This document shows, one piece after another, positions 48,056-59,084 of a stretch of 64,000 nt of DNA. Source of the stretch: Saururus chinensis. Lineage: Eukaryota > Streptophyta > Magnoliopsida > Piperales > Saururaceae. The stretch lies in contig CP141149.1 in assembly GCA_035235625.1 (NCBI GenBank), positions 16,867,893 through 16,931,892 of the forward strand, given 5' to 3'. The translations under genes were made by a program, and so were the position numbers. Each line of letters begins with the position of its first letter. Positions within the stretch are counted from its first letter, which is position 1. The notes beneath the pieces are model-generated. The model saw only the letters and a list, made by a program, of their open reading frames with translations. It made no database searches and was not told the origin of the DNA.

Positions 48056-49759
48056 ATTTAGTGGTATTAGAGTCAGTCTTTGTTTAAAAGGATAAGAGAA
48101 TAATATAAAATGAATATCCCCACTAATGGATAATATCTAATGGAGAACAAAAGAATAAGGGATATGAGGAGAGGGATAATAAAAGAATTAGACACGGCTA
48201 GCAACTTTAGTACCATTGTTTATTGTGTTTTGGCTTGCTTTTGGTGCTATTTTATTGATTTCTTTTGGGTGTTAGATCATGAGACTCAACACCTAGATGT
48301 TGTGTAGATGGCGGATTGTAGTCAACTAGGGGCATCAAGCAGCCAAACTAGTAGGGATCCCCATGTAGATGATGTATTTTCATCCATTGAGGAATTGACT
48401 CAAGTGGTGTTTGCTCAACAACAGGGCAGGTAACACAATGGTGGATAGGAGCAACTGACCTTGGAGGGCTTCAAGAAGTTGAATCCTCTTAGCTTCAAGG
48501 GTGGAGTGGATCCTACTAAGGAGAACAACTAGAGGCTACATATAAAGAATATTTTTAGTGCAAGAAGATGCTTAGAGGAGGAGAAGATTTGCCTTGTTGT
48601 GTTCACTTTTGAGGGTGATGATCAACGATAGTGGCATCCTATGAAGAGGCAGTAATTCCATGACCAAGTGGACATTCCTTGGAGGGGATTTTTAGTTGCT
48701 TTCAATGACAAGTAATTTCCATTGCATGTGCATGAAGATAAGAATAAAGAATTTCTGAACTTAAAGCAATGATCCATGACTTTCATCGAATATGAGACTA
48801 AGTTTGTGGAGCTAGAACTCTTTGCCCCTCGTCTATTTGATGTTGAGTATGAAAGTGCAAGGAAGTTTGAAGACAAGCTTAAGCCTTTTTATTAGGGGTC
48901 AAGTGGTGCCTTTCAGACATGAGACTTTGGCAGTGTCATAGCAACTGACATAGTTGTTGGAAAGGAATCTGATGAGTATCATAGGAGGAAGGAGCAGCCT
49001 AAGCGGAATTGGCAATGTAATTTTTAGGGAGACCGTAATCAGAGGCCTTTTGGGAACAATGACAATCCTAGCAACAATTCAGGTAATAAAATGTCGAGCG
49101 ATTCGGGAAATAACTTTTGCTGGAACAACAATGATATAGGTTAGTTAAGGGGAACAAACAAAGGGAATCACTAGAATGATCGTACAAACTTTACATATTT
49201 CAAATGCAGGCAGCAAGGGCACTTTAGGAAGGATTGTCCTTATAATACTCAAGATGAAGCTTCAAGGCATCAACAAACTCCTCAAAACCAATGACAAAGG
49301 TAGCAAGGTGCTCAACAAAAGAATCTTGCAAATTAAGGAAGGATCTTCGCTATCACAGCTAATGAGCCAGCTAACACTATAGTAGTGGTGGAAGGTATGC
49401 TTAAAATAGCCTCCCACCATGCTAGATTATTATTTGATACTGGTTCTTCACATTCCTTTATTTTTCCTATCTTTTCTAGAGAGCTCAATATTGAGCCAAA
49501 ATTACTATTGACTCCTTTGTGTGTTTTTACCCCTTCATCGTCTCTTTGGGCGGAGGAACACCTTAAGGAACTTCCTATTGATATTGAGGGTCAAGAGTTG
49601 GTTGTTGATTTGATTATTTTGTCTATGATTAATTTTAAAGTAATTTTAGGTATGAACATAATGTCTATATATCATGGTCATGTTTATTGTTGGAAAAAGG
49701 GTAGTGTTTACTACGCTAGATCTAAAGCCTTTTGTCTTCCAGGGTATGAGATAGGTTAG

Positions 49760-52045
49760 TGATACACATAATTTTTATCTATTTTATACATCATTTTACC
49801 TTATTTGCTAGTATAGGATTAGGCTAATTTAGGGTTAATTAGGGTTTATAATGTTAAGGCAGATAGTAATTGTTTGATTTATTAATTAATTAATTTGGGC
49901 ATTATTAGTAGTTTAGACATGTATTCAAATCAAGTTGAGGTTTTATTTAAGTTTTACACGTCTCAATTATGGTCTTATTGTGCTTTGTAGGTGAATGTTG
50001 GGCAAACAACTTTCTTGATACTCAGGTCACTTAAAAAATATTTGGACACGGTTTAGACATCTCAGACAGATCGAACATTGGTACAGAGAAGAAATTGTCT
50101 AAGAGCTTGCACATGTTGAGATGTTGGAGTAATTTCATGAAGAGAAAGAGAGCAACAACCAATTTTTTTCTCACTACTTTTCCAACATCGGCAAAAGAAG
50201 AGTACAAGCTATAACAAGCCAATGAATCCAACAAAACCAAAGAAAAGAAAAGACAGAGAATAGAAAGAAATTCAACAATTTTAAAGAAAGAAAAATTAAG
50301 AGCAAACCAGAAAATTAAACTACAGAGAATAAGCCTCACATGAAAAGAAAATCATTGAGCAGAATTCCATTTTCAAGTACCTATGCCAATAGCCATATAT
50401 AATCAAGGGTATTTCCCTTTTTATTCCAACAATCAAAGAAAGATCAGAAGAGAGTAATAGGGGAGAATAATCAACGAGGAATGATCACCTCATGGCAAAC
50501 TAGACTAAAAAATCAGAGGGCAGCCACGTCCATAACTAGAGAAAACCCATAGCGGGCGACCAACAGATTTTTGCAGAGAAGAGATCTTTCCCATAGGCAT
50601 GAGAACGACCTCCTTTTCATTTATTTCCTATCTTTTAAAGCAAAGTCAAGACTTTAGAAATGAAGTAACTAGTTCTCAGCCAATGTCCAGCAAATTGCAG
50701 CATGGAACATTCAGATTTGAATTCCTATCAACAATAAAATGTCTAAAATATAACATGACGAATCAAATTAAATAAAGGAACAACAAGAGAAAGGAAAGGA
50801 TTGGGCAAGAAGAAGAAGGAAGACAAGGTAATGATTAAGCAAAGAAAATAGCCTAAATATGGATAGAATTTAGGGCTTGAATTAGAAAGAAAAAAAATAT
50901 GTCCAGCATGTTTAAATAAGAACAGAGAATTGCAGTTGATAGAAGAGAGAAGAATCATAAACCAGAAGCAAATTCATTCAATCTCATCCTCCAAAATCAT
51001 TTGAAAAATAGTTTGGAAATGAGGGAATTGAAAACCAAGCTAGAGAATGAAGAACAAGCAAGAAATTTTTTTCAATGGATACGAGTACTATAGCAGAGAA
51101 GAGAGGTTGAAGATGGTGAACAATAAATAGGTATTGTAGCAGTTCGAACATTTTAAAATTTTCTTTACTTTCTTCTAAACTTGTAAGTTTATTTCCACTT
51201 ATTTTAATAGAGATTATGGTTTTAGGTCTTAGGTTAATGAGTAGCTAAAATTTTCATCTATGGCCAAAATAAAATCTTGTTAATTTGTATGGATTAAGGA
51301 TCATGAGAGTTGATTAAATTTCTTTTATATGTGCTTCAATGTTTGATTGTTCTACTTATTTTTAATTGAAAAACTCTATTTTAGATATAAGATTAATCAT
51401 GTTCTTCTTATGATTTGAGGTGGTTTTTATTAGTTAGTTGCATAGATTTTTAACTCTTGAATTAGGGTTGGTATTGATTGTGATTTGCATATTGAGGATA
51501 AAATTATGGACTTAATCTTAATATTATTAAGCAAAGGAGAACATAATTTTTATTCTTGAAAATACGCTTAATATATTCCATAATACATGGGATTAAATTC
51601 TAATGTATTATGAGATAGTATGGAAATTGAATCAATAATCATGGTAATGACTTACAAATTAATTCGTGTGGATTCTCATGCCTTAGTAGTTTGGTTAATT
51701 GGATGTTCGAATTATTTAATATTGCTTTCTTAGTTTAAATTGATTCTCAGAGTTTTGATTCTAGTTAGTTATTAGATTTAACTTTGAATTCTATTACTTA
51801 TTTTTTTATAGTTTCAGTAACTTTACTTCTTTTATTTACTTCACTTTTCATTCTTATTTATTTTAGGGTTTTAAAAGTAGAAAATTATTTGATAATTCAT
51901 TAACTAGATTAGGGTTAGACTCAATTAGATTAAAATTTAGTTTTCTGTTTTGAAGTCTCTTTGGATCAACCTTGTTTAGCCACTTTTCTACCTTTAATTC
52001 ATGTGCTTGTGAGTAAACAAATAATATTTAACAATAAATAGTAGC
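49760..52045. mobile_element. Insertion between Gypsy protease and RT, probably a solo LTR
   Basis: It starts TGATACACATAATTTT and contains TTTGGATCAACCTTGTTTAG near its end, like LTR C. A plausible end is TTTAACA at 52033. Gypsy coding sequence stops at 49757 and resumes near 52046. The flanking duplication is not clear. Frames inside it are short and carry no domains. Confidence 0.6.
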
Positions 52046-53429
52046 AAGCTCTTGGTGTCTTCATTTAAAGCAAAGAATTGGATCAACATCGGGTGCATGA
52101 CTTTTCTTGTAAGCATTTCTAAGGAAAGGGTAGAACCAACCCCTATTGAATCTATTTCAATGGTGTCTGAATTTTCGGATGTCTTTCTAGAAGACTTACC
52201 AAGTTTACCTCCTTAGAGAGATATCAAGTTTAATATTGAACTTCATTCGGGCACTATGCCAATCTCAAAAGTAGGGCTGCCAACGGTACCCGTTTTACCA
52301 TTCTACTGTTTGTACCATTCTGTTAAGAAGTTAAATGGTATGGTTAAACTTATTCAATGGGTAAATAAGAGGATACTTTTATTCGACCGTTATCTTAATT
52401 GAAGGTAATGGAAAAAGTCTTTCCATACCCATTTATCTGTTACCCATTTATCATATTTAATATATATATATACTAATTAGTCTTAAGTGATTTAATTTCA
52501 AAAGAGATTGGCTTATGATCTTTTACAATAATCTTCATGTCATAATTCACCACAGTGATTTACTCAACGAAAGATATCATTTAAATCTAAATATTTATTT
52601 AACTACTTACAACCATTTATTATAGTTGTTACAAGCTACTACTTAGAAGATAATTTGTTATTTCTAACATTTCATATCTAACTGTATTTTTTTAATAAAA
52701 AAATATCTATTTGTAATTTATATTTTATATTTTCTTAAACTCACTTTACTTTGATGTTTCTCATTTGGTTGCTTTGTCTAATTTTTATGGTCTCATTAGG
52801 CCACAATTCATCTTTAATCATATGTGATAAAATCTTAACTAACTACATAGACACTTTGTACAATTTTTTTTTGCAATTCTCAGGTTAATTTAGATTCCAT
52901 TTTGATAACTCAAACACGTGAGTCTTTTTCTGTTTTTGATAATTAAACTTATAAAATGTTTATTTGTGCAAGGAAATAATTGGTTGGTTTGGAGTAGGAT
53001 TGCTGAATCAGCTCTATCCTACTCGAGGGCTCTATCCTACTCGAGGGTAGACTCAAGTTAGCTCAAATCAAAGCTTGAACTTGGGCTAAAAGAACCAAAC
53101 TCTTGATTGGCCTATCTTGAATAGCTTGGTTTGAGTGCTGGTTGACTTAACTTTAAATGAGTGATATCAGTGGTTTACTTTGAGATTTGGTATATGTTGG
53201 TTGGAATCATGATTATGTTACAAATTATGTTTGTATATGAGATTGCAAAATTTAGAATGATTTAATTATTGAAATAGGTTGGTATCAATAAGTTTTGAAT
53301 GACTAAATAGGTTTAAGTGAAACTTTGAATAGGTTTAAGTGAAACTTTATCTAAAATATGGTGAACTATTTTAAATTTTTTAGGTGATGATGTCATCATC
53401 CGGTCAACCAAGGTTGACTTAGCCTAACC

Positions 53430-54013
53430 CAATGTTTTAAAAACTAGCCCGGACATTGACCTAGATTGGTTGTCAGGCCAGGTTAATTGGGTTTAACCAC
53501 GGGTCAACCTAGGTTGACCTGATTTTCCCATATATTAGATTAAATAGAAAGTTAGGTACAATATTCACGTAAAATCATTATAACTTAGTTTGTAGAGCGT
53601 AAATGCTATTTTTATTACGACCTAGGTTCGAATCCCACCGTGGAGAATTTTTTTGGAGCAATGTAAAGCAGATAAATATTAAATAAAATAAAAATGTGTA
53701 TAAACAAAGTTGTTGCAACCCAATGGGTTACGCTTGTTGATGGGCTCTCACAGAATGTGAGTACGAAATCCATCTCCAATATAATTTTTTTTTGTGAGAG
53801 TGTTAAACCGGTTTGACCCAAGCAACGGGTCGATGGTTCAATTGGCCAGGTCGTGTTGACCTGGTCGGGTTAACTTAACCCGTTAAAGTAAATGAATCGG
53901 CCCAATTTATCAACTGGATCTAATTGAGCCTGGTCCAACTCGCTAGGCCAGTTTTAAAATATTGGCCTGGCCACTAATCTGGGTTAGGGTCCTGGCTAGG
54001 TTTTAATACATTG
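53430..54013. mobile_element. Foldback element (584 bp) nested in the hAT element
   Basis: The left end CAATGTTTTAAAAACTAGCCC is complementary to the right end GGCTAGGTTTTAATACATTG. The subterminal regions are rich in GGTTGACC / GGTCAACC words. No clear TSD was found. The ends resemble plant hAT MITEs of the 'CAGTGTTTTAAAA' type. Confidence 0.65.
53583..53645 (+). repeat. tRNA-like relic (A-box-like and perfect B-box sequences)
   Basis: GGTTCGAATCC at about 53630-53640 equals the RNA polymerase III B-box / T-arm consensus. TAGTTTGTAGAGCG about 35 bp upstream is a weak A-box/D-arm. The acceptor stem does not pair and the anticodon arm is not formed, so it is not a working tRNA; it may be SINE-derived. 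Confidence 0.45.
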
Positions 54014-54210
54014 CTTCAAAAAGACACTAATAGATAATGTGCATCACTACATGTAGTCTCATTCTTGCCTTTAATACATCTTTAAAGACAATTGCTATAA
54101 GAAGACAATTATTATTCTCATATTGGGATTCTTCTTAAACAGGCAGTAGATGGTTGTCTTGAAGCTAGACTCATATAATAGGAAATAATTATTGGAAAAT
54201 AAGTAGTTTT

Positions 54211-54212
54211 AT

Positions 54213-54247
<35 letters not shown>
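54211..54247. repeat. (TG)n(TA)n microsatellite
   Basis: Seven or eight TG units are followed by about ten TA units. Confidence 0.9.
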
Positions 54248-54899
54248 GCATAATATATGTATCTATTTATGTTTCATGTTTAATCTTTACAATTTATTTA
54301 CAACAACTATAAATAACAGTAGTAATGATGTTAGTTTTTTACCTTAGTAATATCTAATTAAGTAAATAAAATATATTCATTTTAGCCTTTTTGAGCATAT
54401 TTTAAAAAATATAATGGATAATGGTTATCCAATTAATCAACCGATTATTAGTGGAAGGAACAATTATGGAAGTACTTATACCGTTTACTTAATGGAACAA
54501 TTATGAATAAAAATTTAGGAAATGGTTATGGTAATGGAATAGGTTATATCGTAACCGTATCATTTTGTTGGCAACCCTACTCAAAAGCTCCTTATCATAT
54601 GGCATCAACTGAATTAAAAGAGCTTAAAATTTAGTAACATGATTTATTATTGGACCTAGTGCATATCCTTAGGGTGCACCTGTTCTCTTTGTCGTAAAGA
54701 ATGATGGTTCTCTCATACTCTGTATTGATTATTTAATCTTAAATCATGTTACAATAAAGAATAAGTATCCCTTACACCATATTGACGACTTATTTGATTA
54801 ATTGCAGCAAGTACAAGTATTCTCAGAGATTGGTTTAAGGTTGGGTTATCATTAGCTTCGTATTAGACTTGAGGATATGTCAAAGATTGCTTTCGTATT

Positions 54900-57171
54900 C
54901 CCCCTTCCTCATAATGTAGGTCGGTATGCCTTAGTTTCCAGCAACCACCACCCCTTACCACATTGTCATCACCTTAGAATTAATGGCATGTATTGTAAAA
55001 GAAATCTGAATTGCCATCCAACAAACTCGATCAACCCTAATCCTAGGGCTCCTTTGACATGCAAGGAAAGAATGGAAGGGGTAGAAGAACAAGAAACTCA
55101 GTGAATGGTAAAAGTATTGGTAGCTCGTCATGGAGATTTCAAAGGAATGAAAAAAACAATGGCAATGAACAAAAGTTGAAAGAGGTTCCCGATTGGATTG
55201 TTGTTTATAGTTTTTTTTAATGAAGAAGAAAAGAGTTGTTTGCAAAGGAGTGGTTCGGGTGGAGGAGATGGAAGAGGTTGAGCTTTTAGACAAAGGAGTT
55301 TGAAAACATCCCACTGGTTCCTACCATGCAATGGAGCACTAGTTTATGAAGGTTGCTACCTATGGGTGGATATATCATTGGCTAAGGTAGGGAACACACG
55401 AGGGGAAAATGAGTAGAACATGTCTAGCCTAACTGGGCTCCATGATCAGAGCCCCAGGCCCAACCCACATAAGGCTTTAAACATGGTTCATAAAAGAGTA
55501 GTTGTACATAGATGGCGAATTGCCCTCAATATACTATGTTTGGAGCCCTATGTAGGCTGGTCAAGGGGCTCTAGGGGCAGGAGGCAGAGTTATATTTGGG
55601 ACTAGGCTTTAAGTTTTCATGTGAGTTCACTAATGTGAACACAACGGGAAGCAAAATCATGTTCTCAGCATTGGATATCGATACAGTAGTTAGAACATGA
55701 CTCACACCTAACAAAAGGGAGATTCACTTTTCTCAATCTAATCAGAGGTTGGAGTAGGCTTTTGATGTAAAGAAAGTATAATAATATCATTTTCTATATC
55801 AAAACTCTAACAACTTACCAATGTTGAACCAAAATCCCTATTTTATATAACCATAACCTACACGACTAAAGTAACATATTGAACCAATCTTATTGACCGT
55901 TATTAATATACAAGGGACTAAGTCTGAAACAAAAAATCATCGACCTTGTTTTAATTTTAATATAGTATAGATTTTTAACCAAAAATTAATGTCAAAGCTG
56001 CCATGGTCTTTATTGTCCTCTTTTTATTTATTTTCTTGTTTTTATCTAAACTATGCACCGTGCTAACATATGTAGCATCAATTCTTATGATGGATATTGG
56101 CTCCTGCCTTGCATAAGACATCCTGATGGACACTTAGGTATGAGGACAAAAACTCTTCCTTATCCAGAAGAAACATGAGGCACAACATGAGGATGAGATT
56201 TTGAAAGCCAATTACCGACTTTAGCTCCCTAGAATGGTGGTTACTATGTCCATCATGACTATCACTGAAAAGTTACATGACAAACAAATGCACCACCTTG
56301 ATCACGCTGGATTGGAGTTGGTTCTTTGGTTATAAAGTTTCTGACTTTTAGTGTGACAAGTATGCACGTTTGATCTCCTGCCCTTGAGTTAGACTTATTA
56401 CAAGAATCAACAAAGCTTAATTGGACACCATCGAGGAGACTATCATTACGGAAATTTATAAACTTAATAGTAGGTAATATGCCCTCCCGATAGCTAACTA
56501 ATTATGGATAATAACGATATAAACACCAACAGCGGGAGGTTGGCTTGTTAGAAATAGTAAGACAACATTAGAGGACGGGTGAATAATGATCTAACAAAAA
56601 AATGGAACTTTTATTCATTAATCCAAATGATAAATCTAATTCGCATCTAAAACACGAGTGATTAGAATGACTTGTGTTTCATCTTCAACCAAGCTTACAC
56701 CCACTCCTGTTCTTTCTGCTTTTTGTAATCTGCTATGGCTTTTCCTAAAGTTGAGACCTTGCTTTTACTAATGTTTTGGAGTTTACAACATGGAAAAGTT
56801 AGTACATAATCTCAGGCTCACATTCATCACCGTGAGCCTAGCCATCTCAATCTGATGGCATAACGGGGCAGGCAGTGGTTCAAACTTGCATGCTGAGTTA
56901 TTGTTGGGTGGCGTCAGTGGAAGCATGGTGGTGAGCCCCCAGTGGAGGTGCAAAAATCCAATTGTAAACTCTCTCAATGATAGATCACATGCAAATCACA
57001 AAGAATAATCATATATAAGCAATAATCTACATGCTAAAAATTAATTAACAATTAATAAAAAAATAATCAAGGACTACTACATATTAACCTTTTGGGGTTG
57101 AGCTCATAGGATGCAGTCTTTGCACGCCCAAGAGAAAATCACATTTTTTTCTGCAACTAATCAAATTATAT
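54900..57171. other. Transposon debris, no gene recognised; MITE family Y copy 2 at about 55690-55810
   Basis: The Gypsy RT breaks off near 54897 into unrelated sequence. The 55690-55810 segment (GACTCACACCTAACAAAAGG..GGAGTAGGCTTTTGATGTA) matches the MITE at 33795-33965. Other frames are short and carry no motif. Confidence 0.5.
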
Positions 57172-57384
57172 AAGGGAAATATTTTTAATGCTCCTTTTGA
57201 CAATGAACTTGGTGTAAGGAAATACATGAGAGCCCTTCATCCATAAGATTGATGACACACATGCTAATGTGCACTAACATGTGTACCATCAATCTCAAAT
57301 ATTAAGGGTACCCATGTGTTCTTTACGTTGGGCTCATTATTTGTGTGAAACATGAAAAACTCTTCCTTATATAAGAGAGGGATA
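57172..57384. mobile_element. Foldback MITE, family X copy 2
   Basis: The left end ATAAGGGAAATATTTTTAATGC matches, inverted, the right end (CATGAAAAACTCTTCCTTAT). Its interior matches 33565-33755 in order. Confidence 0.65.
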
Positions 57385-59084
57385 TGAAATACCTCTTAGT
57401 ATAAATTATGATCAAGATCACCACAACCCGTATAGCATGAAAGGGAAGAGATTGCCTCACGAGAGCCTCCTCACGAGTGCACAAGCCACCGATTGATCAC
57501 CTTCTTCAACTTGCACACAGCTCGAAACAAGGGACTAACACATGCCAAGGGTGAGAGAGAGGAACGTCCTCCCTTAATCACCACACAAAGAGCAATGAGG
57601 TCAAGTCAATGGCTCAACCCAAGGAGAGGGGAGCTGCGGCCAAGCCAAGAGGGAGAGAGGAGCACCAAGGGGGAGGGGCGGATGGTCCTCCCTCATGTGA
57701 AAGAGAGAGCACGAGAGAGAGTTGGGCGACTGGTGTGGGGGATAAGGGCTCAAGAACCCCAAGTAGTGTTGACTCTTCTTTCATTTGGGCTAATACTCTA
57801 GGCCCAATATGTCACTTTTATCATGGGCTTCCTAGTGGTGTCTTAATCAAGGTTATTAGCTCAATCATATGGGCACATAGAGGCCTAACACACCCTTTAT
57901 TAGTCATGTCCATGGGGGCTGACCTTTAGCGAGTTTACATTGGTCCTGCTCTAGTTCGTAAATATACTTTGGGCCCACAAGGTGTATGCAAACACAATCA
58001 CATGTAATATAATTAATGTAAATATAAGTGTGTGTGTGACTCAGGGCCACCATACACGTGTAACAATAGGCAATAGGACATAGGTCCACCCCTACATACC
58101 TTGACCCCTATAAACTTGAACCGGTTTACCCTAATTGGACTTCAAGTGACCATATGGCTCAAATCACATAATTTAGTCCAACAATTATGTGCACCATCGA
58201 ATCAACGGGCCTCTTACAATATTCCTTACAAAACCCTTTTTGAGGGTGAGTGAGTGACACACAATCGTTTTCAAGGCTACTCTCCTTACAAAAGATTAAA
58301 ATGATACTCAAATTTGGCCCCCATAATTTTCAAAAAGACGGTTATGATCATTTTCAAAAAAATTATTCTATGCTTTCATCATTTGCTGTTTAACAAGTCT
58401 ATCATTTGCGAGTAAGTGGGATTTAGCATTTTTCTAGTACACCAATGATCAAACCTGAAATAAAATTAACCAAAACATATCTTTACCCAAAAAAACAAAC
58501 CAAAGACACAAACATGGAAGAGCAATAATTACCAAAAGAGACATGTAATCTTCTGCTCTTACGTGCAGGGACGTCAGCTGAGGGACTGGAACACACTGCC
58601 CACGATGTTCCTCTGCGCCAGCCGACGTTCACGACTCCCTCAACCTTGTGGGATATGATTGACTGGATTTGTTCGATCCAATCCCGCACACTCCTTTGGT
58701 AAACGACATGGAACCTGACGAAAGTGATAAAAAGACGAACTTTTCTTCGTTCTGTTCTGCAGCCTCCGGGATGCGGGGAGTTCTCTGTATTATTTTATGT
58801 TTCTCTCTTTCTGTGTCTGTGTGATGTGTGATGGATAAAGGGTTCTGCTCTTTTTGGGGTCTAGTACCATATAGATATAGTTCATGAAGGCTAGTGTGGG
58901 TTGTTGAAGGGTTGGGCAGGCGGTGAAAGTGTTAGGTGGGCGGGTCTGGTCCCTCTGTTGTCTGTATGGAAAGTGGGGCTTGTTTAGTGCGCCGCCCTGT
59001 CGTGTAGCAGTTATCCCGAGCGATTTTTCTACCTTCTCTGGCCAATTCGTGGATCGTGTCAAGAGAGGGGTGGGAGGAGGAAAG
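57385..59084. other. Intergenic LTR-like debris, then the promoter/leader of the aminotransferase gene
   Basis: 57400-57930 is GA-rich and LTR-like in style without proven borders. 58700-59084 is GC-richer and presumably holds the 5' UTR and core promoter of the aminotransferase. A minus-strand frame at 58483-58689 ends near a GTAAGAGC donor and could be the first exon of a divergent transcript, but no domain is visible. Confidence 0.4.

Larger units (their letters stand above)
52272..54579. mobile_element. Non-autonomous hAT element (2308 bp) inserted in Gypsy RT, perfect 8-bp TSD
   Basis: The left end TAGGGCTGCCAAC is inverted relative to the right end GTTGGCAACCCTA. CTCAAAAG flanks both sides (52264-52271 and 54580-54587). 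Leaving out the element and one octamer makes the RT frame read straight from PISK to APYHMA. It has no transposase. It contains the nested foldback at 53430-54013, a TG/TA microsatellite at 54211-54247 and blocks shared with the decayed copy at 7729-8870. Confidence 0.93.
35190..54899 (+). mobile_element. Decayed Ty3/Gypsy retrotransposon carrying many nested insertions
   Basis: The 5' LTR is in two parts, 35190-35726 and 46077-48055, split by the MITE/LTR nest. It ends GGGGCATGACA and is followed by a primer-binding site, TGGTATTAGAG, at 48062. Gag at about 48300-49380 has FKKLNPLSFKGGVDPTK and a knuckle with FKCRQQGHFRKDC. The retropepsin at 49385-49756 has the active-site LFDTGSSHSFI. An insert lies at about 49760-52045. 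The linker then resumes near 52046 (SSFKAKNWINIGCMTF), and RT starts SEFSDVFLEDLPSLPP and GTMPISK, is split by a hAT, and resumes [39 protein letters not shown] up to 54895. Sequence is lost before the YxDD box. Many stops make it inactive. Confidence 0.87.

Noticed and set aside
53583-53645. Functional tRNA gene
   Set aside because: Only the T-arm/B box is good; acceptor and anticodon stems do not form.
54955-55331. Minus-strand frames of 119 and 67 codons, Ser/Phe-rich
   Set aside because: Complement of a purine-rich stretch next to the truncated Gypsy RT; no domain, overlapping frames open together.
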